Assembly: GCA_052078155.1 (NCBI GenBank)
Contig: JBQJBP010000001.1
Location: 1,054,001 to 1,118,000 of the forward strand
Length of the DNA: 64,000 nt
Origin: CAXBMB01 sp052078155
GTDB lineage: Bacteria > Pseudomonadota > Alphaproteobacteria > Kiloniellales > DSM-21159
Direction of reading: 5' to 3'
Below are positions 34,899 to 44,767 of this stretch, piece after piece (position 1 is the first letter of the stretch; each line of letters begins with the position of its first letter). A program made the translations under genes and the position numbers. The notes beneath the pieces were generated by a model. It saw only the letters and a list, made by a program, of their open reading frames with translations, had not been told where the DNA came from and ran no database searches.

Positions 34899-35858
34899 TT
34901 AACCGGCGCAGGGCCCGCCGGGGCGCGTGGCGATCAGGGCCAGAAACTCAAAGACCAAATGAGACGCCGCCAGCGAGGTGATTTCACCAATGTCATAGGC
35001 CGGGGCCACTTCCACCAGATCCATGCCGACGAAATTCAGCCCCTGCAGCCCGCGCAAAATGGCCAGCGCATCTGCTGAAGTCAGGCCACCGGAGACAGGG
35101 GTGCCGGTACCAGGCGCGAAAGCCGGATCCAGGCAGTCAATATCGAAGGTCAGATAAACCTTGCGATCCCCGATGCGCTTGCGGATTTGTTCAATGGTGG
35201 CCTGGACCCCCTGGGCATGGAACTTGGGCGCGCCCAGCACTTCAAAGCCCATTTCATCGGGATTGTGGGTGCGAATGCCCACCTGAATCGAACTGGCGGG
35301 GTCAACCAGGCCTTTACGGGCTGCGTGCCAGAACATGGTACCGTGGTTGATGTCGTCTTCCTCACCTTCCCAGGTGTCGGTGTGGGCATCAAAGTGCAGC
35401 AGGGCCAGTTCGCCGTGTTTCTCCGCATGGGCCTGCAACAGAGGATAGGTGATGAAATGATCACCGCCCAGGCTGACCATGGTGACGTCATGCTTCAGGA
35501 TCTCGCGGGCGTGGTCGGCGATCTGATCCGGCACCAGATGAGGATGATGCATGTCCAGATCAGCGTCGCCATGGTCGACGATGGCCAGTTCTTCCAGAGG
35601 ATTAAAGGGCAAGCCATAGGGCCGTTCCCAGGCCATGTTGGCAGAAGCCGCCCGAATGCCCCGGGGGCCGAAACGGGTGCCGGGCCGGTTGGTCACGGCC
35701 AGATCGTACGGAATGCCGGCAATGGCAACTTCAGCCCCGGTCAGATCCTTGCTGTACTTACGCCGCAGGTAGCTCAGTACCCCGCTAAAGGTGTTTTCGG
35801 GCTCTGCACCCTTCAGTTCTTCGCGGGTGATGCCGCCGTCCACTGTCAGTCTGGACAC
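34899..35858 (-). CDS. speB: Agmatinase (ureohydrolase)
   Basis: Hydrolyses agmatine to putrescine and urea with a binuclear Mn centre. The ligand motifs are complete: SLGGDHFITYPLL, LLHFDAHTDTW and TFDIDCLDPAFAPGTGTPV. 319 aa. The start is GTG 35858 with GGGAG upstream. Guanidinobutyrase or another ureohydrolase is possible. It fits the SpuC-like aminotransferase and AguB-like amidase 12-15 kb away. Confidence 0.85.
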   Translation of the reverse strand: MSRLTVDGGITREELKGAEPENTFSGVLSYLRRKYSKDLTGAEVAIAGIPYDLAVTNRPGTRFGPRGIRAASANMAWERPYGLPFNPLEELAIVDHGDADLDMHHPHLVPDQIADHAREILKHDVTMVSLGGDHFITYPLLQAHAEKHGELALLHFDAHTDTWEGEEDDINHGTMFWHAARKGLVDPASSIQVGIRTHNPDEMGFEVLGAPKFHAQGVQATIEQIRKRIGDRKVYLTFDIDCLDPAFAPGTGTPVSGGLTSADALAILRGLQGLNFVGMDLVEVAPAYDIGEITSLAASHLVFEFLALIATRPGGPCAG

Positions 35859-36315
35859 TTTCTTTCTCCCCTCATTCCCTTCACGGCGTTCCCTTCACAG
35901 CATCGAACTGAATCGTTCTGTGCTGCAAAGGTACTTCCTGATTGCCTGCCGTATTTCAAGCCACGCACCGGGCCTGCAGGCAAGCGTTTCTTTAGTTTCA
36001 CCGCCAGTGTGCCGCTGGTCAGGAAAAGACCTCTCCTGATCCCGCCAGCACTTGTTCCCCAAGGACCAAAGACTTTTCACATGCGTCTTTTCACGGCAGC
36101 GCTTACACTTCGAAAAAAGGTGAAGAAACTGGTCAGAAGACGCGGTGAGCAAATCAGTCCCTGGACTGGCCTTATCTGTGTCTACAGGCTCGCTGAACGC
36201 AGCGGCATCCTGCAGATGCGGTAGCCCGCAAAACCGACCAGAAAAAGTAATGGGAGAGACCACCGGGATCGCCTCACGGAAAAGAAGGCGACACGGGGTC
36301 AGGGAGAGATAAAAC
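35859..36315. other. Divergent intergenic region, speB / polyferredoxin
   Basis: About 450 bp that must hold both divergent promoters. I see no repeat copy, clear operator or small gene; the open frames here are extensions of shadows. Confidence 0.5.
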
Positions 36316-38376
36316 ATGAAACTCAGCGGCAAGCGGGTTCTCGCCTGCAACTGCGAGATGACCATGGCTGTCGATGCAGACAAACTGGTCAAAGCCTGCC
36401 AGGCTCTGGGAGGCGACGGCTCCCTGCAGGTCAACAGCCAGCTCTGCCGGTCTCAGCTGGAGAACTTTCAGGCCGCATTGCAATCCGATGACGCTCTGCT
36501 GATTTCCTGTACCCAGGAAGCCCCGCTGTTTTCAGAGATTGCAGCGGAAGAAGCGCCGGAAAAAGAGATCAGCTTCTTCAACTGGCGTGAAATGGCCGGC
36601 TGGTCAGCCGAAGGCAAAGACAGCCAGCCCAAACTGGCAGCGCTGGCCGCTGCCGCCAGTTTCGAGCCCACACCGACACCAACCGTCTCCTTCGAGTCGC
36701 AAGGCGTTTGCCTGGTGTACGGTCGGGGCGCAGAGGCCCTGGAAGCCGCCCAGCAACTCAGTGACAAACTGGAAGTCACCCTTTTGCTGACCGATGCTGA
36801 GGGATTGCTGCCACCTGATCATGTCACGGTGCCGCTCTACAAAGGCCGCATTGTCCAGGCCAGCGGACACCTGGGGGCCTTTGGCGTGACGGTCAATGAA
36901 CACGCCGCCGCCCTGCCCTCCTCCCGTCAGGAACTGGCTTTTGAAGCCCCCCGCGATGGTGCCTTTAGCCAGTGTGACCTGATTTTGGACCTGACCGGCG
37001 ACCATCCCCTTTTTGTCGGCCACGAAAAGCGTGATGGCTACCTGCGGCCCGACCCAGGCAATCCCCTGGCTGTTCAGAAAGCCATTCTGGAACTGCGGGA
37101 GCTGGTGGGCGAGTTCAGCAAACCCCGCTACATCTCCTACAATGCCGATCTCTGCGCCCACAGTCGCAACCGGCAAACGGGCTGCACCCGTTGTCTGGAG
37201 GTCTGCCCGGCAGGCGCCATTCAGTCCGACGGTGATGTGGTCTCCATCGATCCCCATGTCTGCGGCGGCTGCGGCCACTGCAGCTCCGTCTGCCCGACAG
37301 GCGCTGCACATTATGACCTGCCCGGCGGGGCCTCTCTGATTGAACGGGGCAAACTCCTGCTGACTGCCTTTGCCAAGGCGGGCGGACAGAACCCAACCCT
37401 GCTGCTGCACGACACCAGTCATGGCACAGAAGTCATCTCGCTCATGGCCAGAATGGGCCGGGGCCTGCCTGCGTCTGTCCTGCCCCTGGCGGTCAACCAG
37501 GTGACCCAGGTCGGGCTGGATGCTTTGACCTCCTTCCTGGGCTATGGCGCCGAACAGATCCTCTTCCTGGTCAATCCCAACAGCAAAGATGATCTGAGTG
37601 CCCTGGCCAGTCAGATGGCCTTGAGTGAAGCCTTATTGGAAGGATTGGGCCACGGCGGTGGTCGCCTGCAGTTGCTCGACAGCCCGGATCCGGAGGTGGT
37701 TGAACAGCAGCTCTATGATCTTTCGGTAAAACCGGCCCTTCCCGCCGGACAGTTTCTGCCCTTGGGCGACAAGCGGACCCGGACGCTGCTGGCTCTGCGC
37801 CACCTGCACCAGGTTGCCCCTCAGCCGATTGACCATCTGCCCCTGCCCAAGGGTGCCCCCTTTGGGGCTGTGGAGGTTGATACCGGGGGCTGCACCCTCT
37901 GTCTGGCCTGTGTTGCCACCTGCCCCACCGGGGCTTTGCAGGACAATCTGGACAAACCCTGGCTGGGGTTTCAGGAAGAAGCCTGTGTGCAGTGCGGCCT
38001 CTGCCAAAGCGCCTGTCCGGAAAAGGTCATCACCCTCAAGCCGCGGTTCAACTTCACCAACGACGCCCGCAGCGCCATCACGCTCAACGAAGCCGAGCCC
38101 TTTGAGTGCATCTCCTGCGGCACGCCCTTTGGCGTCAAGCAGTCCATTGACCGCATTGTCGAGAAGCTGGGCGGCAAACATAACATGTTCATGGACCCGG
38201 AGCGGATCAAACGCCTGCAGATGTGTGACACCTGCCGGGTCGAAGCGGAGTTTAACGCCCCGGACAATCCCTTTGCCCAGGGCAGCCGTCCGCGCACCCG
38301 CACCACGGAAGATGACCTGCAGGAACGCGAAGATATCCGGCTGGCCGATCTGGCGGACAAGCGCAACCTAAACTGA
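36316..38376 (+). CDS. Polyferredoxin-like 4Fe-4S protein associated with formate dehydrogenase
   Basis: 686 aa. Four [4Fe-4S] motifs appear as two pairs: CTRCLEVCPAG and CGGCGHCSSVCPTG near 295-335, and CTLCLACVATCPTG and CVQCGLCQSACPEK near 525-575. A later Cys pair (CISCGTPFG) and CDTC near 635 may bind another metal. The N-terminal third is HdrA/oxidoreductase-like without clear cofactor motifs. Proteins of this build are encoded with DUF3305/DUF3306 and fdh genes in proteobacteria, so it may carry electrons during maturation or act as an alternative acceptor. ATG 36316 follows GGAGAG. Confidence 0.8.
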   Translation: MKLSGKRVLACNCEMTMAVDADKLVKACQALGGDGSLQVNSQLCRSQLENFQAALQSDDALLISCTQEAPLFSEIAAEEAPEKEISFFNWREMAGWSAEGKDSQPKLAALAAAASFEPTPTPTVSFESQGVCLVYGRGAEALEAAQQLSDKLEVTLLLTDAEGLLPPDHVTVPLYKGRIVQASGHLGAFGVTVNEHAAALPSSRQELAFEAPRDGAFSQCDLILDLTGDHPLFVGHEKRDGYLRPDPGNPLAVQKAILELRELVGEFSKPRYISYNADLCAHSRNRQTGCTRCLEVCPAGAIQSDGDVVSIDPHVCGGCGHCSSVCPTGAAHYDLPGGASLIERGKLLLTAFAKAGGQNPTLLLHDTSHGTEVISLMARMGRGLPASVLPLAVNQVTQVGLDALTSFLGYGAEQILFLVNPNSKDDLSALASQMALSEALLEGLGHGGGRLQLLDSPDPEVVEQQLYDLSVKPALPAGQFLPLGDKRTRTLLALRHLHQVAPQPIDHLPLPKGAPFGAVEVDTGGCTLCLACVATCPTGALQDNLDKPWLGFQEEACVQCGLCQSACPEKVITLKPRFNFTNDARSAITLNEAEPFECISCGTPFGVKQSIDRIVEKLGGKHNMFMDPERIKRLQMCDTCRVEAEFNAPDNPFAQGSRPRTRTTEDDLQEREDIRLADLADKRNLN

Positions 38377-38467
38377 ACGTCAGAGGCAACTGGTTTCAGT
38401 GTCGCTGCCTGAACAGGCTGCTCGGCTGTCTGCAACGACTACCCACTGTTGCTGCCCCCAATGAAGC

Positions 38468-38503
38468 ACGGCTGCAGGCCCATGTTCCGGAGCCCGCAGC
38501 CGT
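38468..38503 (+). terminator. Candidate terminator after the polyferredoxin gene
   Basis: ACGGCTGC and GCAGCCGT form a perfect 8-bp stem followed by TTTGCTCT. The T-run is weak. Confidence 0.45.
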
Positions 38504-38520
38504 TTGCTCTGCCTGATCGC

Positions 38521-38584
38521 TTTGAGGCAAATTCACGGTTTAACTACAAGTGCAAAGCACTTCTAACCAAACCGATCGCACTCT
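38521..38584 (+). repeat. Intergenic cloverleaf repeat, half copy
   Basis: GAGGCAAATTCACGGTTTAA to ACCAAACCGATCGCACTCT matches the 3' half of the element, with a compensated hairpin AAGTGC/GCACTT in place of AAGCGC/GCGCTT. It lies between the convergent polyferredoxin and ribH genes. Confidence 0.75.
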
Positions 38585-38608
38585 GGGTCAAGGAACCGAC
38601 GGCCGCCC

Positions 38609-39118
38609 TCAGGCGGCTTTGACCTGCGGGTCCCGCTGGTTCAGGTCCTGGTGCAGAGCCAGAGTCTGGGCCACAGCTTCGGCCAGTTCCCGCCCCTTAA
38701 CTTTGAAATGATCCCGGAAGAAGGCAATCTGCACTTCCGTTTCCTGGAAGTTGTGGGGTGTCAGCACTGCAGAAAAGACCGGCACGTCACTGTCCAGCTG
38801 CGCGCGCATCATGCCGTCGATCACAGCGGAAGAAACGAACTCGTGGTGATAGATGCCGCCATCCACCACAAAGGCAGAGGCTGCCACGCCGTCAAAGGCC
38901 CCGCTGCTGGCAAGTTTGCGGGCCAGTAGGGGAATTTCATAGGCGCCCGGCACTTCGAACACCTCGATCCGGTCCCGGGAAATGCCCAGCTCAGCGCAGG
39001 TTTCCAGAAACGTGGCTTCACAGTTATCGACAATGTCCGCATGCCAGCGCGCTTTGATAAAGGCCACACGCAGGTCAGACAGTTTGCTTTTTTGAGAAGT
39101 TGGGTTGGCCTGATTCAT
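38609..39118 (-). CDS. ribH2: 6,7-dimethyl-8-ribityllumazine synthase, type II
   Basis: Condenses the ribityl-uracil diamine with the butanone phosphate in riboflavin synthesis. 169 aa. ARWHADIVD, EVPGAYEIPL, FVVDGGIYHHEFV and SAVLTPHNFQE match the RibH2 class of Brucella and rhizobia more than the common RibH1, which has GAVIRGxTxHxE-type motifs. ATG 39118 follows AAAGGAAAAGAG. The FMN riboswitch in its leader represses it when flavin is plentiful. No other rib gene is in the window. Confidence 0.9.
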   Translation of the reverse strand: MNQANPTSQKSKLSDLRVAFIKARWHADIVDNCEATFLETCAELGISRDRIEVFEVPGAYEIPLLARKLASSGAFDGVAASAFVVDGGIYHHEFVSSAVIDGMMRAQLDSDVPVFSAVLTPHNFQETEVQIAFFRDHFKVKGRELAEAVAQTLALHQDLNQRDPQVKAA

Positions 39119-39202
39119 CTCTTTTCCTTTCAGAGTTGAGCAGAATCAGGGCGTACGGGTCGTCACACAGGCTCAGCCGACTGGCGACGGAGCCAAAGGT
39201 CT

Positions 39203-39304
39203 TTCCCGTTCTCTTCCATCCGGACTATCACCGTCGGCTTCGGAATCTCACCGAATCTGCTGACCCCTGATCCCCGGCACGGGAAACTACGCCCCAGAAG
39301 ATGA
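39203..39304 (-). promoter_or_regulatory. FMN riboswitch (RFN element) of ribH2
   Basis: On the minus strand the 3' half is textbook: GTCAGCAGATTCGGTG, ATTCCGAAGCCGACGGT, ATAGTCCGGATGGAAGAGAA. The closing stem is CATCTTC with GAAGAG. The 5' half (CTGGGGCGTAGTTTCCCG, GCCGGGGATCAG) is shorter than the usual P2-P3 region. It binds FMN and lies about 85 nt before the ribH2 start. Confidence 0.9.
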
Positions 39305-39619
39305 CCTGGCAGGCACTGTCTCTTTACCGGTTCAGCAGGGCGCTCGCGGGCTTAGCGGCCAAAAACGATGCTAACAATGATCGCTTCGGCCCATCACCGC
39401 CGGAGGGGAATTCCACCCCGCCCCGAGAACTCGCCGCCCCACCATGGGACGACCCTCTTTCGATAGAGGCAGACGCCCAAAGGCACAAGTGTGATTGCGG
39501 CAAGAATGCTGTGCGATTGCGACAAAAAGGCCGGATACAGAAAAAAATGCACCCGCTATCAGGCTGGGTCCATTCCTGCCGGAGCCTCAGGCCAAGCAAA
39601 GTCACTGACCGGCTCCTGA
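39305..39619. other. Intergenic region between the NRPS gene end and the riboswitch
   Basis: It contains the ribH2 promoter on the minus strand. I see no convincing gene, terminator or repeat. Confidence 0.5.
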
Positions 39620-42600
39620 TCAGTCAGCGGAAACGGCCAGCTCCGGCTGCGCAACCTCTGGTTCGAACCCCAGGATGCCAGCCTTGATCTCTGCCACGGC
39701 TTCCAGAATATCGCCGTGAAAGCGGTCCTTGATCAGATGGCAGGTCAGCGGCTTTTTCACCCAGGCTGACACATTGTTGTCCGGCATCCTTGTCATCAGT
39801 TCATGATGCTTTGCCGTGAACTCCCAGTCGAAACGGGGATCTTTCCGGCCTGATTTGAAAAGCGTTACCTCTGTGTGGTCCAGCCGGCCGCCGGGTCGCC
39901 GGGTGCTCATCTCAGTTTCCAGTGGCAGGGCCCGCACAATCCGGTCGATGTAGCCAGCCTCCATGCCCGCTTCCTTGCCACGGCTGCGAATTTCCTGCTG
40001 CACCCTGGTGCCGTCCAGATAGCGCAATCGCAGTTCCTTGAGAGCCTCCGTTTCAATGACACTGTCCAGCAGGAAGACCTGCAGGTTCCGATAGCCTGAC
40101 TGCTCCAGCTGGTAGGCCATCTCCAGCGCCAGAAGCCCCCCCAGGGACCAGCCGGTCAGCCTGATGGCTCCGTCCTGGGGTTCCCGGGCGACGATGATCC
40201 GGCAGTAGACAGCTGCCAGTTCTGCCAGGTCCGCAATGGGGTGTTCTGTCAGGTGATTGTAGTTGTCGATGCCATAGCAATCGAACTGCGCCGACAAAGC
40301 AGCGGCAAGTTTGCTGTAGACTTCACAACCGCTCAGCCCCGGGTGGATCATGTAGAAGCGCTCAGTGGCTGTGGATCCGGGGGACAGGTGTTTCAGCAAG
40401 CTGTCCTTGGGAACTTCGGATTCCAGCCATCTGCCAAGCGCGGCAATAGTCTTCAAACTGAACAGCGTGGCCAGGGAGATTTCCTGACCCAATTCCCGAC
40501 GCACCCGCGTGACCACCTGAATGGCAGAGATAGAATCCCCCCCGATCAGGAAAAAGTCGGCAAACACGCTAACCTCCTCCAGCCCGAGGACAGCCTGCCA
40601 TACCTCCGCCAGCTTCTGCTCCAGATCACTGCGCGGCGCCACAAAACGATCCTGTGGTCGCCATGAGGGTTCCGGCAGGGCCTGACGCGCCAGCTTGCCG
40701 CTGACCCCCAGGGGGATGGCCTCCAGCGGTGTGTAGCTTTTAGGGATCATGTAATCGGGCAGATGCAGTGTCAGTCGCTCAACCAGCTGTTCCTGGGTCA
40801 GAGACGCACCAGCCTGCAGGACCATATAGGCCGCCAACTGCTTTCGCCCCTGATGTTCCCTGTCGATCACGACGGCCTGCCTGATCTCGGAAAACTGCTC
40901 CAGATGAAACTCGATCTCGCCCAGTTCTATGCGATGACCGCGAATTTTCACCTGACCGTCCCGCCGTCCCAGAAAGGCAAGCCTGCCGTCCGGCAACCAG
41001 CGCACCCAATCACCGGAACGATAGAGTCTCGCCTGAGATTCGGTGCGCTCATCCGCATCAACAAAGGGGTTCTCAACAAAACGCTCGGCAGTCAGGTCAG
41101 GGCGGTTGAGATACCCCTGCGCCAGCCCTTCCCCCCCGATGTATAGCTCACCCGGCGCGCCGATGGGCACTTGGCGTCGGTCTTCGTCCAGCACGTAGAG
41201 CTGAGTGTTTCCAATCGCAGCCCCGATGGGCAGGCTTGTGCCGTTAGACTGTCGGGTGTCGAAATGGGTTGTATCAATGGCCGCTTCAGTAGGCCCGTAG
41301 CAGTTGATGAGAGCGGTCGAGGCATGGCTGACCGCCTCAAATTGCTGCAGATGCTGCTTTTCCAGCACCTCCCCGTTGCAAAAGACCAGCCGCACGTGCG
41401 CCGAAAGGTGCCGCTGAGCCGCTTTCAGATCCTGACAAAAGAGCGACAGCATGGACGGCACGAAATGCAGGACGGTCACCCCGGCTGATGCGATCACGTC
41501 ATGCAGCCGGTCCGGATCCCGGCTCTGCTCTGAAGTAACCGGAACCACGGCAGCCCCGAAACAAAGGGGCCACAGCAGCTCCCAGACAGAAACGTCAAAG
41601 GTATAGGCCGTATTTTGCAACAGCCTGTCGCTATCCTTCAGGCCGTAAGTCTTCTGTTTCCAAAAGAACCGATTGACCACAGCCCGGTGACTGACCACCA
41701 CCCCTTTGGGTTGGCCCGTGGTCCCGGATGTGTAAAGGGCATAGACCGGATCACTCGGTCGGCTCTTGCTCTCAGACAGGGCGAGTTGAGGGCATTCATT
41801 CGTCCCGTCTTGAGCTGGCGCCACGCTTGCCACCATCGGGACGTCGACATCCATGATCTCGGGCTGGCCGGGCAACTTGCCAGCGAGGTCACGCAGAGAG
41901 GCTGCATGGCGGGAGTGAGTCAGAACGATCGGGCAGTCTGTATCCGACAGGACAAAGCCTGTGCGTTCTTCAGGGTGGTCCGGCGAGATCGGCACATAGG
42001 CCCCGCCAGCCTTCAGAACGGCCAGCAGGGCCACAACCATCTCCACGGAGCGGTCCATGAACAGCGCCACAAAGGTCGCCGGAGGCAGAGACTGTCCATG
42101 CCGGGCCTGATAAGTCTGGCGGATGCCCCGCGCCAGCGCCTCGGCGCGCCGGTTCAGCTCCAGATAACTGACTTCCCGGCCGTCAAAGATGACCGCCGCC
42201 CCATCAGGGGTCTTTTCAACCTGTGTTTCGAACAGCTGCGGCAGGGTCAAATGATCCGGGAATGGACTGTCGGTGGCGTTCCAGTCCGCAAGCAGTTTTT
42301 GCTCCCCTGATGACAGCAAAGGCTGATCCGAAAGGGACTTGTCCGGCGTTTCCAGTGCCGCAAACAACAGCTTTTCCACCCGGCCCAGCAAAGCTTCGGC
42401 TTCGCTTTCATTCAGGTAGGCCGAGGAATAGGCAAGGCCAATGGCCAGATCCCCGGACTGGGAATAGTCCTGCAGACGCAATGACAGAGGATGGGTAGGG
42501 ACCCCGGCTTCTAAGACCGTAAAGTCAAAAGGCCTTTCCTCGTTCAGGGTCGGCAACAGCCTGTCATAGGACACCAGCACCATGGGCAGGTCCCTGCCCC

Positions 42601-43651
42601 GGGCTTTGGCCAGACGGGCCAGATGGGCGGTTGGAAAGCGGCTGTGCTGAAAAGAGCTTTTCAGAGACTGGCCGACAGACCGGATCTGCTCCAGCGCTGT
42701 CTGGCCTCTCGCCGGGTCACAGGCCACCGGAAAGATATTGGCCTGCATGCCCATTTCAACCATCCCCGCCTTGCTCTGGCGGCCATGGCCAATGGTGCTG
42801 ACCACCAGTCCTTTTTGCTCCAGAAAGGGGGCGACAGCCGTGCTGACGGCCGTCATGAACAGGGCCAGGACGGAAAGCCTGTTTTCAGCACAGAAGTTGC
42901 GAATTTGGGCGGACTGTTTCTGTGACAATTGCAGGCGTCGGTTACCTGCTGTCTGATCGGCAAAGCGCGGTGGCAGGGGCTCAATGTCCCGCTTGCTCAG
43001 AAACTCCTGCCAGTATCGACCGTCGGTCTCGTACTCGGCAGAGGTCAGATAACCGCGGGCTTCCCGGATGGATTTTTCGTAAGGAACCTGCGGCTCCAAC
43101 CAGTGCAGCGGATTTCCCGTCTGCAGATCGTCATAGAGACGATGAACCAGTTCGTGCAGACGATAAAACCCTATGCCGTCCATCAGGATATGGTGAAGCC
43201 GCGTAAAGAAGTAGCTTTCCTCGGGGGACAGGCGCAGCAATGCCAGGCTGTACATCTCTCCCGACAGGTAATCCAGAGGCTGGTCCATCTGATCCAGCAG
43301 CCAGATTTCAGCTGCAGCAGCGGGATCGTCTTGATCTGAGAAGTCCAGAAAGAGAATGGACTGAGGGGTTTTGTCAGAAAGGATAACCTGCTGCGGCGTT
43401 CCTTCTGCGGTCACCTGCAGATGCAGTTTCAGCAGATCCAGTTTTTCATGGACCAGATCCCAGGCCTGCTGAAACAGCTGCAGATCCTGCCGAAAAGATC
43501 GGGAATAGGCACCCAGATTGTAGAGAGGGCTGTCAGCGTCGAGAAGCTGGTCGTAAAAGATGTTTTCCTGCGCGGGATGAAGCTCAAAGACTTCCCCGCA
43601 TCCAGCCTGTCCCGTCGCTTTCGTCACCTTTGCCCCCACCCCAGTTGCCAT
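39620..43651 (-). CDS. Single-module nonribosomal peptide synthetase (C-A-T-TE)
   Basis: About 1343 aa, laid out like EntF. The condensation domain is at about 20-430 with an intact HHILMDG near 155. The adenylation domain is at about 450-960 (YTSGTTGQPKG, NCYGPTEAAID, YRSGDWVRW, GHRIELGEIE), the carrier domain has FFLIGGDSISA near 1040, and the thioesterase has GWSLGG near 1140 and a His in RFHGD near 1310. Read by eye, the pocket code is Asp-Val-Trp-His-Phe-Asn-Cys-Ile-Asp, which resembles the serine code except at two places. ATG 43651 is preferred over GTG 43684. No other biosynthetic, export or phosphopantetheinyl transferase gene is nearby. Confidence 0.9.
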   Translation of the reverse strand: MATGVGAKVTKATGQAGCGEVFELHPAQENIFYDQLLDADSPLYNLGAYSRSFRQDLQLFQQAWDLVHEKLDLLKLHLQVTAEGTPQQVILSDKTPQSILFLDFSDQDDPAAAAEIWLLDQMDQPLDYLSGEMYSLALLRLSPEESYFFTRLHHILMDGIGFYRLHELVHRLYDDLQTGNPLHWLEPQVPYEKSIREARGYLTSAEYETDGRYWQEFLSKRDIEPLPPRFADQTAGNRRLQLSQKQSAQIRNFCAENRLSVLALFMTAVSTAVAPFLEQKGLVVSTIGHGRQSKAGMVEMGMQANIFPVACDPARGQTALEQIRSVGQSLKSSFQHSRFPTAHLARLAKARGRDLPMVLVSYDRLLPTLNEERPFDFTVLEAGVPTHPLSLRLQDYSQSGDLAIGLAYSSAYLNESEAEALLGRVEKLLFAALETPDKSLSDQPLLSSGEQKLLADWNATDSPFPDHLTLPQLFETQVEKTPDGAAVIFDGREVSYLELNRRAEALARGIRQTYQARHGQSLPPATFVALFMDRSVEMVVALLAVLKAGGAYVPISPDHPEERTGFVLSDTDCPIVLTHSRHAASLRDLAGKLPGQPEIMDVDVPMVASVAPAQDGTNECPQLALSESKSRPSDPVYALYTSGTTGQPKGVVVSHRAVVNRFFWKQKTYGLKDSDRLLQNTAYTFDVSVWELLWPLCFGAAVVPVTSEQSRDPDRLHDVIASAGVTVLHFVPSMLSLFCQDLKAAQRHLSAHVRLVFCNGEVLEKQHLQQFEAVSHASTALINCYGPTEAAIDTTHFDTRQSNGTSLPIGAAIGNTQLYVLDEDRRQVPIGAPGELYIGGEGLAQGYLNRPDLTAERFVENPFVDADERTESQARLYRSGDWVRWLPDGRLAFLGRRDGQVKIRGHRIELGEIEFHLEQFSEIRQAVVIDREHQGRKQLAAYMVLQAGASLTQEQLVERLTLHLPDYMIPKSYTPLEAIPLGVSGKLARQALPEPSWRPQDRFVAPRSDLEQKLAEVWQAVLGLEEVSVFADFFLIGGDSISAIQVVTRVRRELGQEISLATLFSLKTIAALGRWLESEVPKDSLLKHLSPGSTATERFYMIHPGLSGCEVYSKLAAALSAQFDCYGIDNYNHLTEHPIADLAELAAVYCRIIVAREPQDGAIRLTGWSLGGLLALEMAYQLEQSGYRNLQVFLLDSVIETEALKELRLRYLDGTRVQQEIRSRGKEAGMEAGYIDRIVRALPLETEMSTRRPGGRLDHTEVTLFKSGRKDPRFDWEFTAKHHELMTRMPDNNVSAWVKKPLTCHLIKDRFHGDILEAVAEIKAGILGFEPEVAQPELAVSAD

Positions 43652-44007
43652 AAGCGTGGGTCGGCCTCTTTCTATGAGAAACACTTACCACAACACGACG
43701 CCCGCACTGTTGCCTTGCTGGCCACAGATCACAGCAGGCCAGAAGGATGCACGAAACATCCATAGCACGCCTAACAGTCGATTGGGCAGAAGGCACGTTA
43801 ACTTTTTGCCATTCGCTGCATTTCTCTGCTGGCAGCAAACCACCTGTCGCCCGGGATGAAACTCCCCTACCCCGCAGAGAAGGCGGGATGTCAGGCGGCC
43901 GGCACAAAGCACTTTCCAAGTCAAATCGGCTTAGAGGGGCTCAGCATGTGACATGCGATTGACGCGCAAAACGACCTTCTTCAACAGGATAGTGAGTAGG
44001 CCCCGGT
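43652..44007. other. Intergenic region upstream of the NRPS gene
   Basis: About 355 bp. It includes a weak, degenerate match to the start of the cloverleaf repeat near 43919-43940 (AGTCAAATCGGCTTAGA). No Fur box or gene is visible. Confidence 0.5.
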
Positions 44008-44565
44008 TTAACGGCTGCGGTACTTCTGGGAGATCTCTGCCTGCTGCAGCTGCACGTCTTTGGGCCAGCGGGACTTGATGTAGGCGAGAACAGCGATGAT
44101 CTCCGCATCCTTCAGAGCATCCCCATAGCCGGGCATGGCACTTTGGTAGTTGTTTCCTGCCAGCGCTGCCGGTCCCTGCTTGGTGATCTCAAACAACAGG
44201 CCATCGGCGTGGTGCCAGGTATGGCCTGTTTCATCGTGGGGCGGAGCTGGCAGGAGGCCGTCACTGCCCCGCTGGCGCCAGTTTGGCTCTCCTTCCAGGT
44301 TTTCCCCGTGACAGGAGGCACAGTTTTCCGCGTAGATTCCTGAGCCCAGTGATACCAACAGCAGATCTTTAGCGGAGATCATCAGCGGCCCCTCAGGCGC
44401 CACAGCCGTAGAGCCAGTATCTGTCGATCCACCGGAGGTTTGCCCGGAAGGACTGTTGGTCATTTGGCCCGGCAGCCCGGTGACAAGGAATACCGCCCCG
44501 AGCAGTGCCACCCCAAACAGCCCCACAGCAGCCCCAAGCCAAAGTTTCTTTTTCATCTCTTCCAT
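44008..44565 (-). CDS. Membrane-anchored cytochrome c
   Basis: About 185 aa from ATG 44565 (GGGAAAAGG upstream); the frame opens at 44625 and Met at 44556 is also possible. One N-terminal helix (LWLGAAVGLFGVALLGAVFL) is followed by a Ser/Gly/Thr-rich linker, then a class I cytochrome c domain with CASCHGENLEG and a probable Met ligand in SAMPGYGD. Periplasmic, held to the membrane by the helix. Such proteins donate electrons to oxidases or reductases; the partner is not in view. Confidence 0.8.
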   Translation of the reverse strand: MEEMKKKLWLGAAVGLFGVALLGAVFLVTGLPGQMTNSPSGQTSGGSTDTGSTAVAPEGPLMISAKDLLLVSLGSGIYAENCASCHGENLEGEPNWRQRGSDGLLPAPPHDETGHTWHHADGLLFEITKQGPAALAGNNYQSAMPGYGDALKDAEIIAVLAYIKSRWPKDVQLQQAEISQKYRSR

Positions 44566-44767
44566 CCTTTTCCCGGCCATCTTTCTTGGCAGCCTTTGAA
44601 CTTTCACGCCTGCACTCAGGTTCACAGCGTTCTAAATCCTTCCCTCATGGGAAGGTCAAGCCATCTGCCGCACATGAAATCTGTTGCCTAAGCCTCTGGA
44701 ATCAGGGCATTCTGTGAAACGTGAGGGGTGAAAGTCGCTCTCTGCTCAAAACTACGGGACATTTTTT

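Noticed and set aside
35187..36224. 345-codon frame opposite speB and beyond
   Set aside because: Mostly shadow of speB; the part past 35858 lacks any family pattern.
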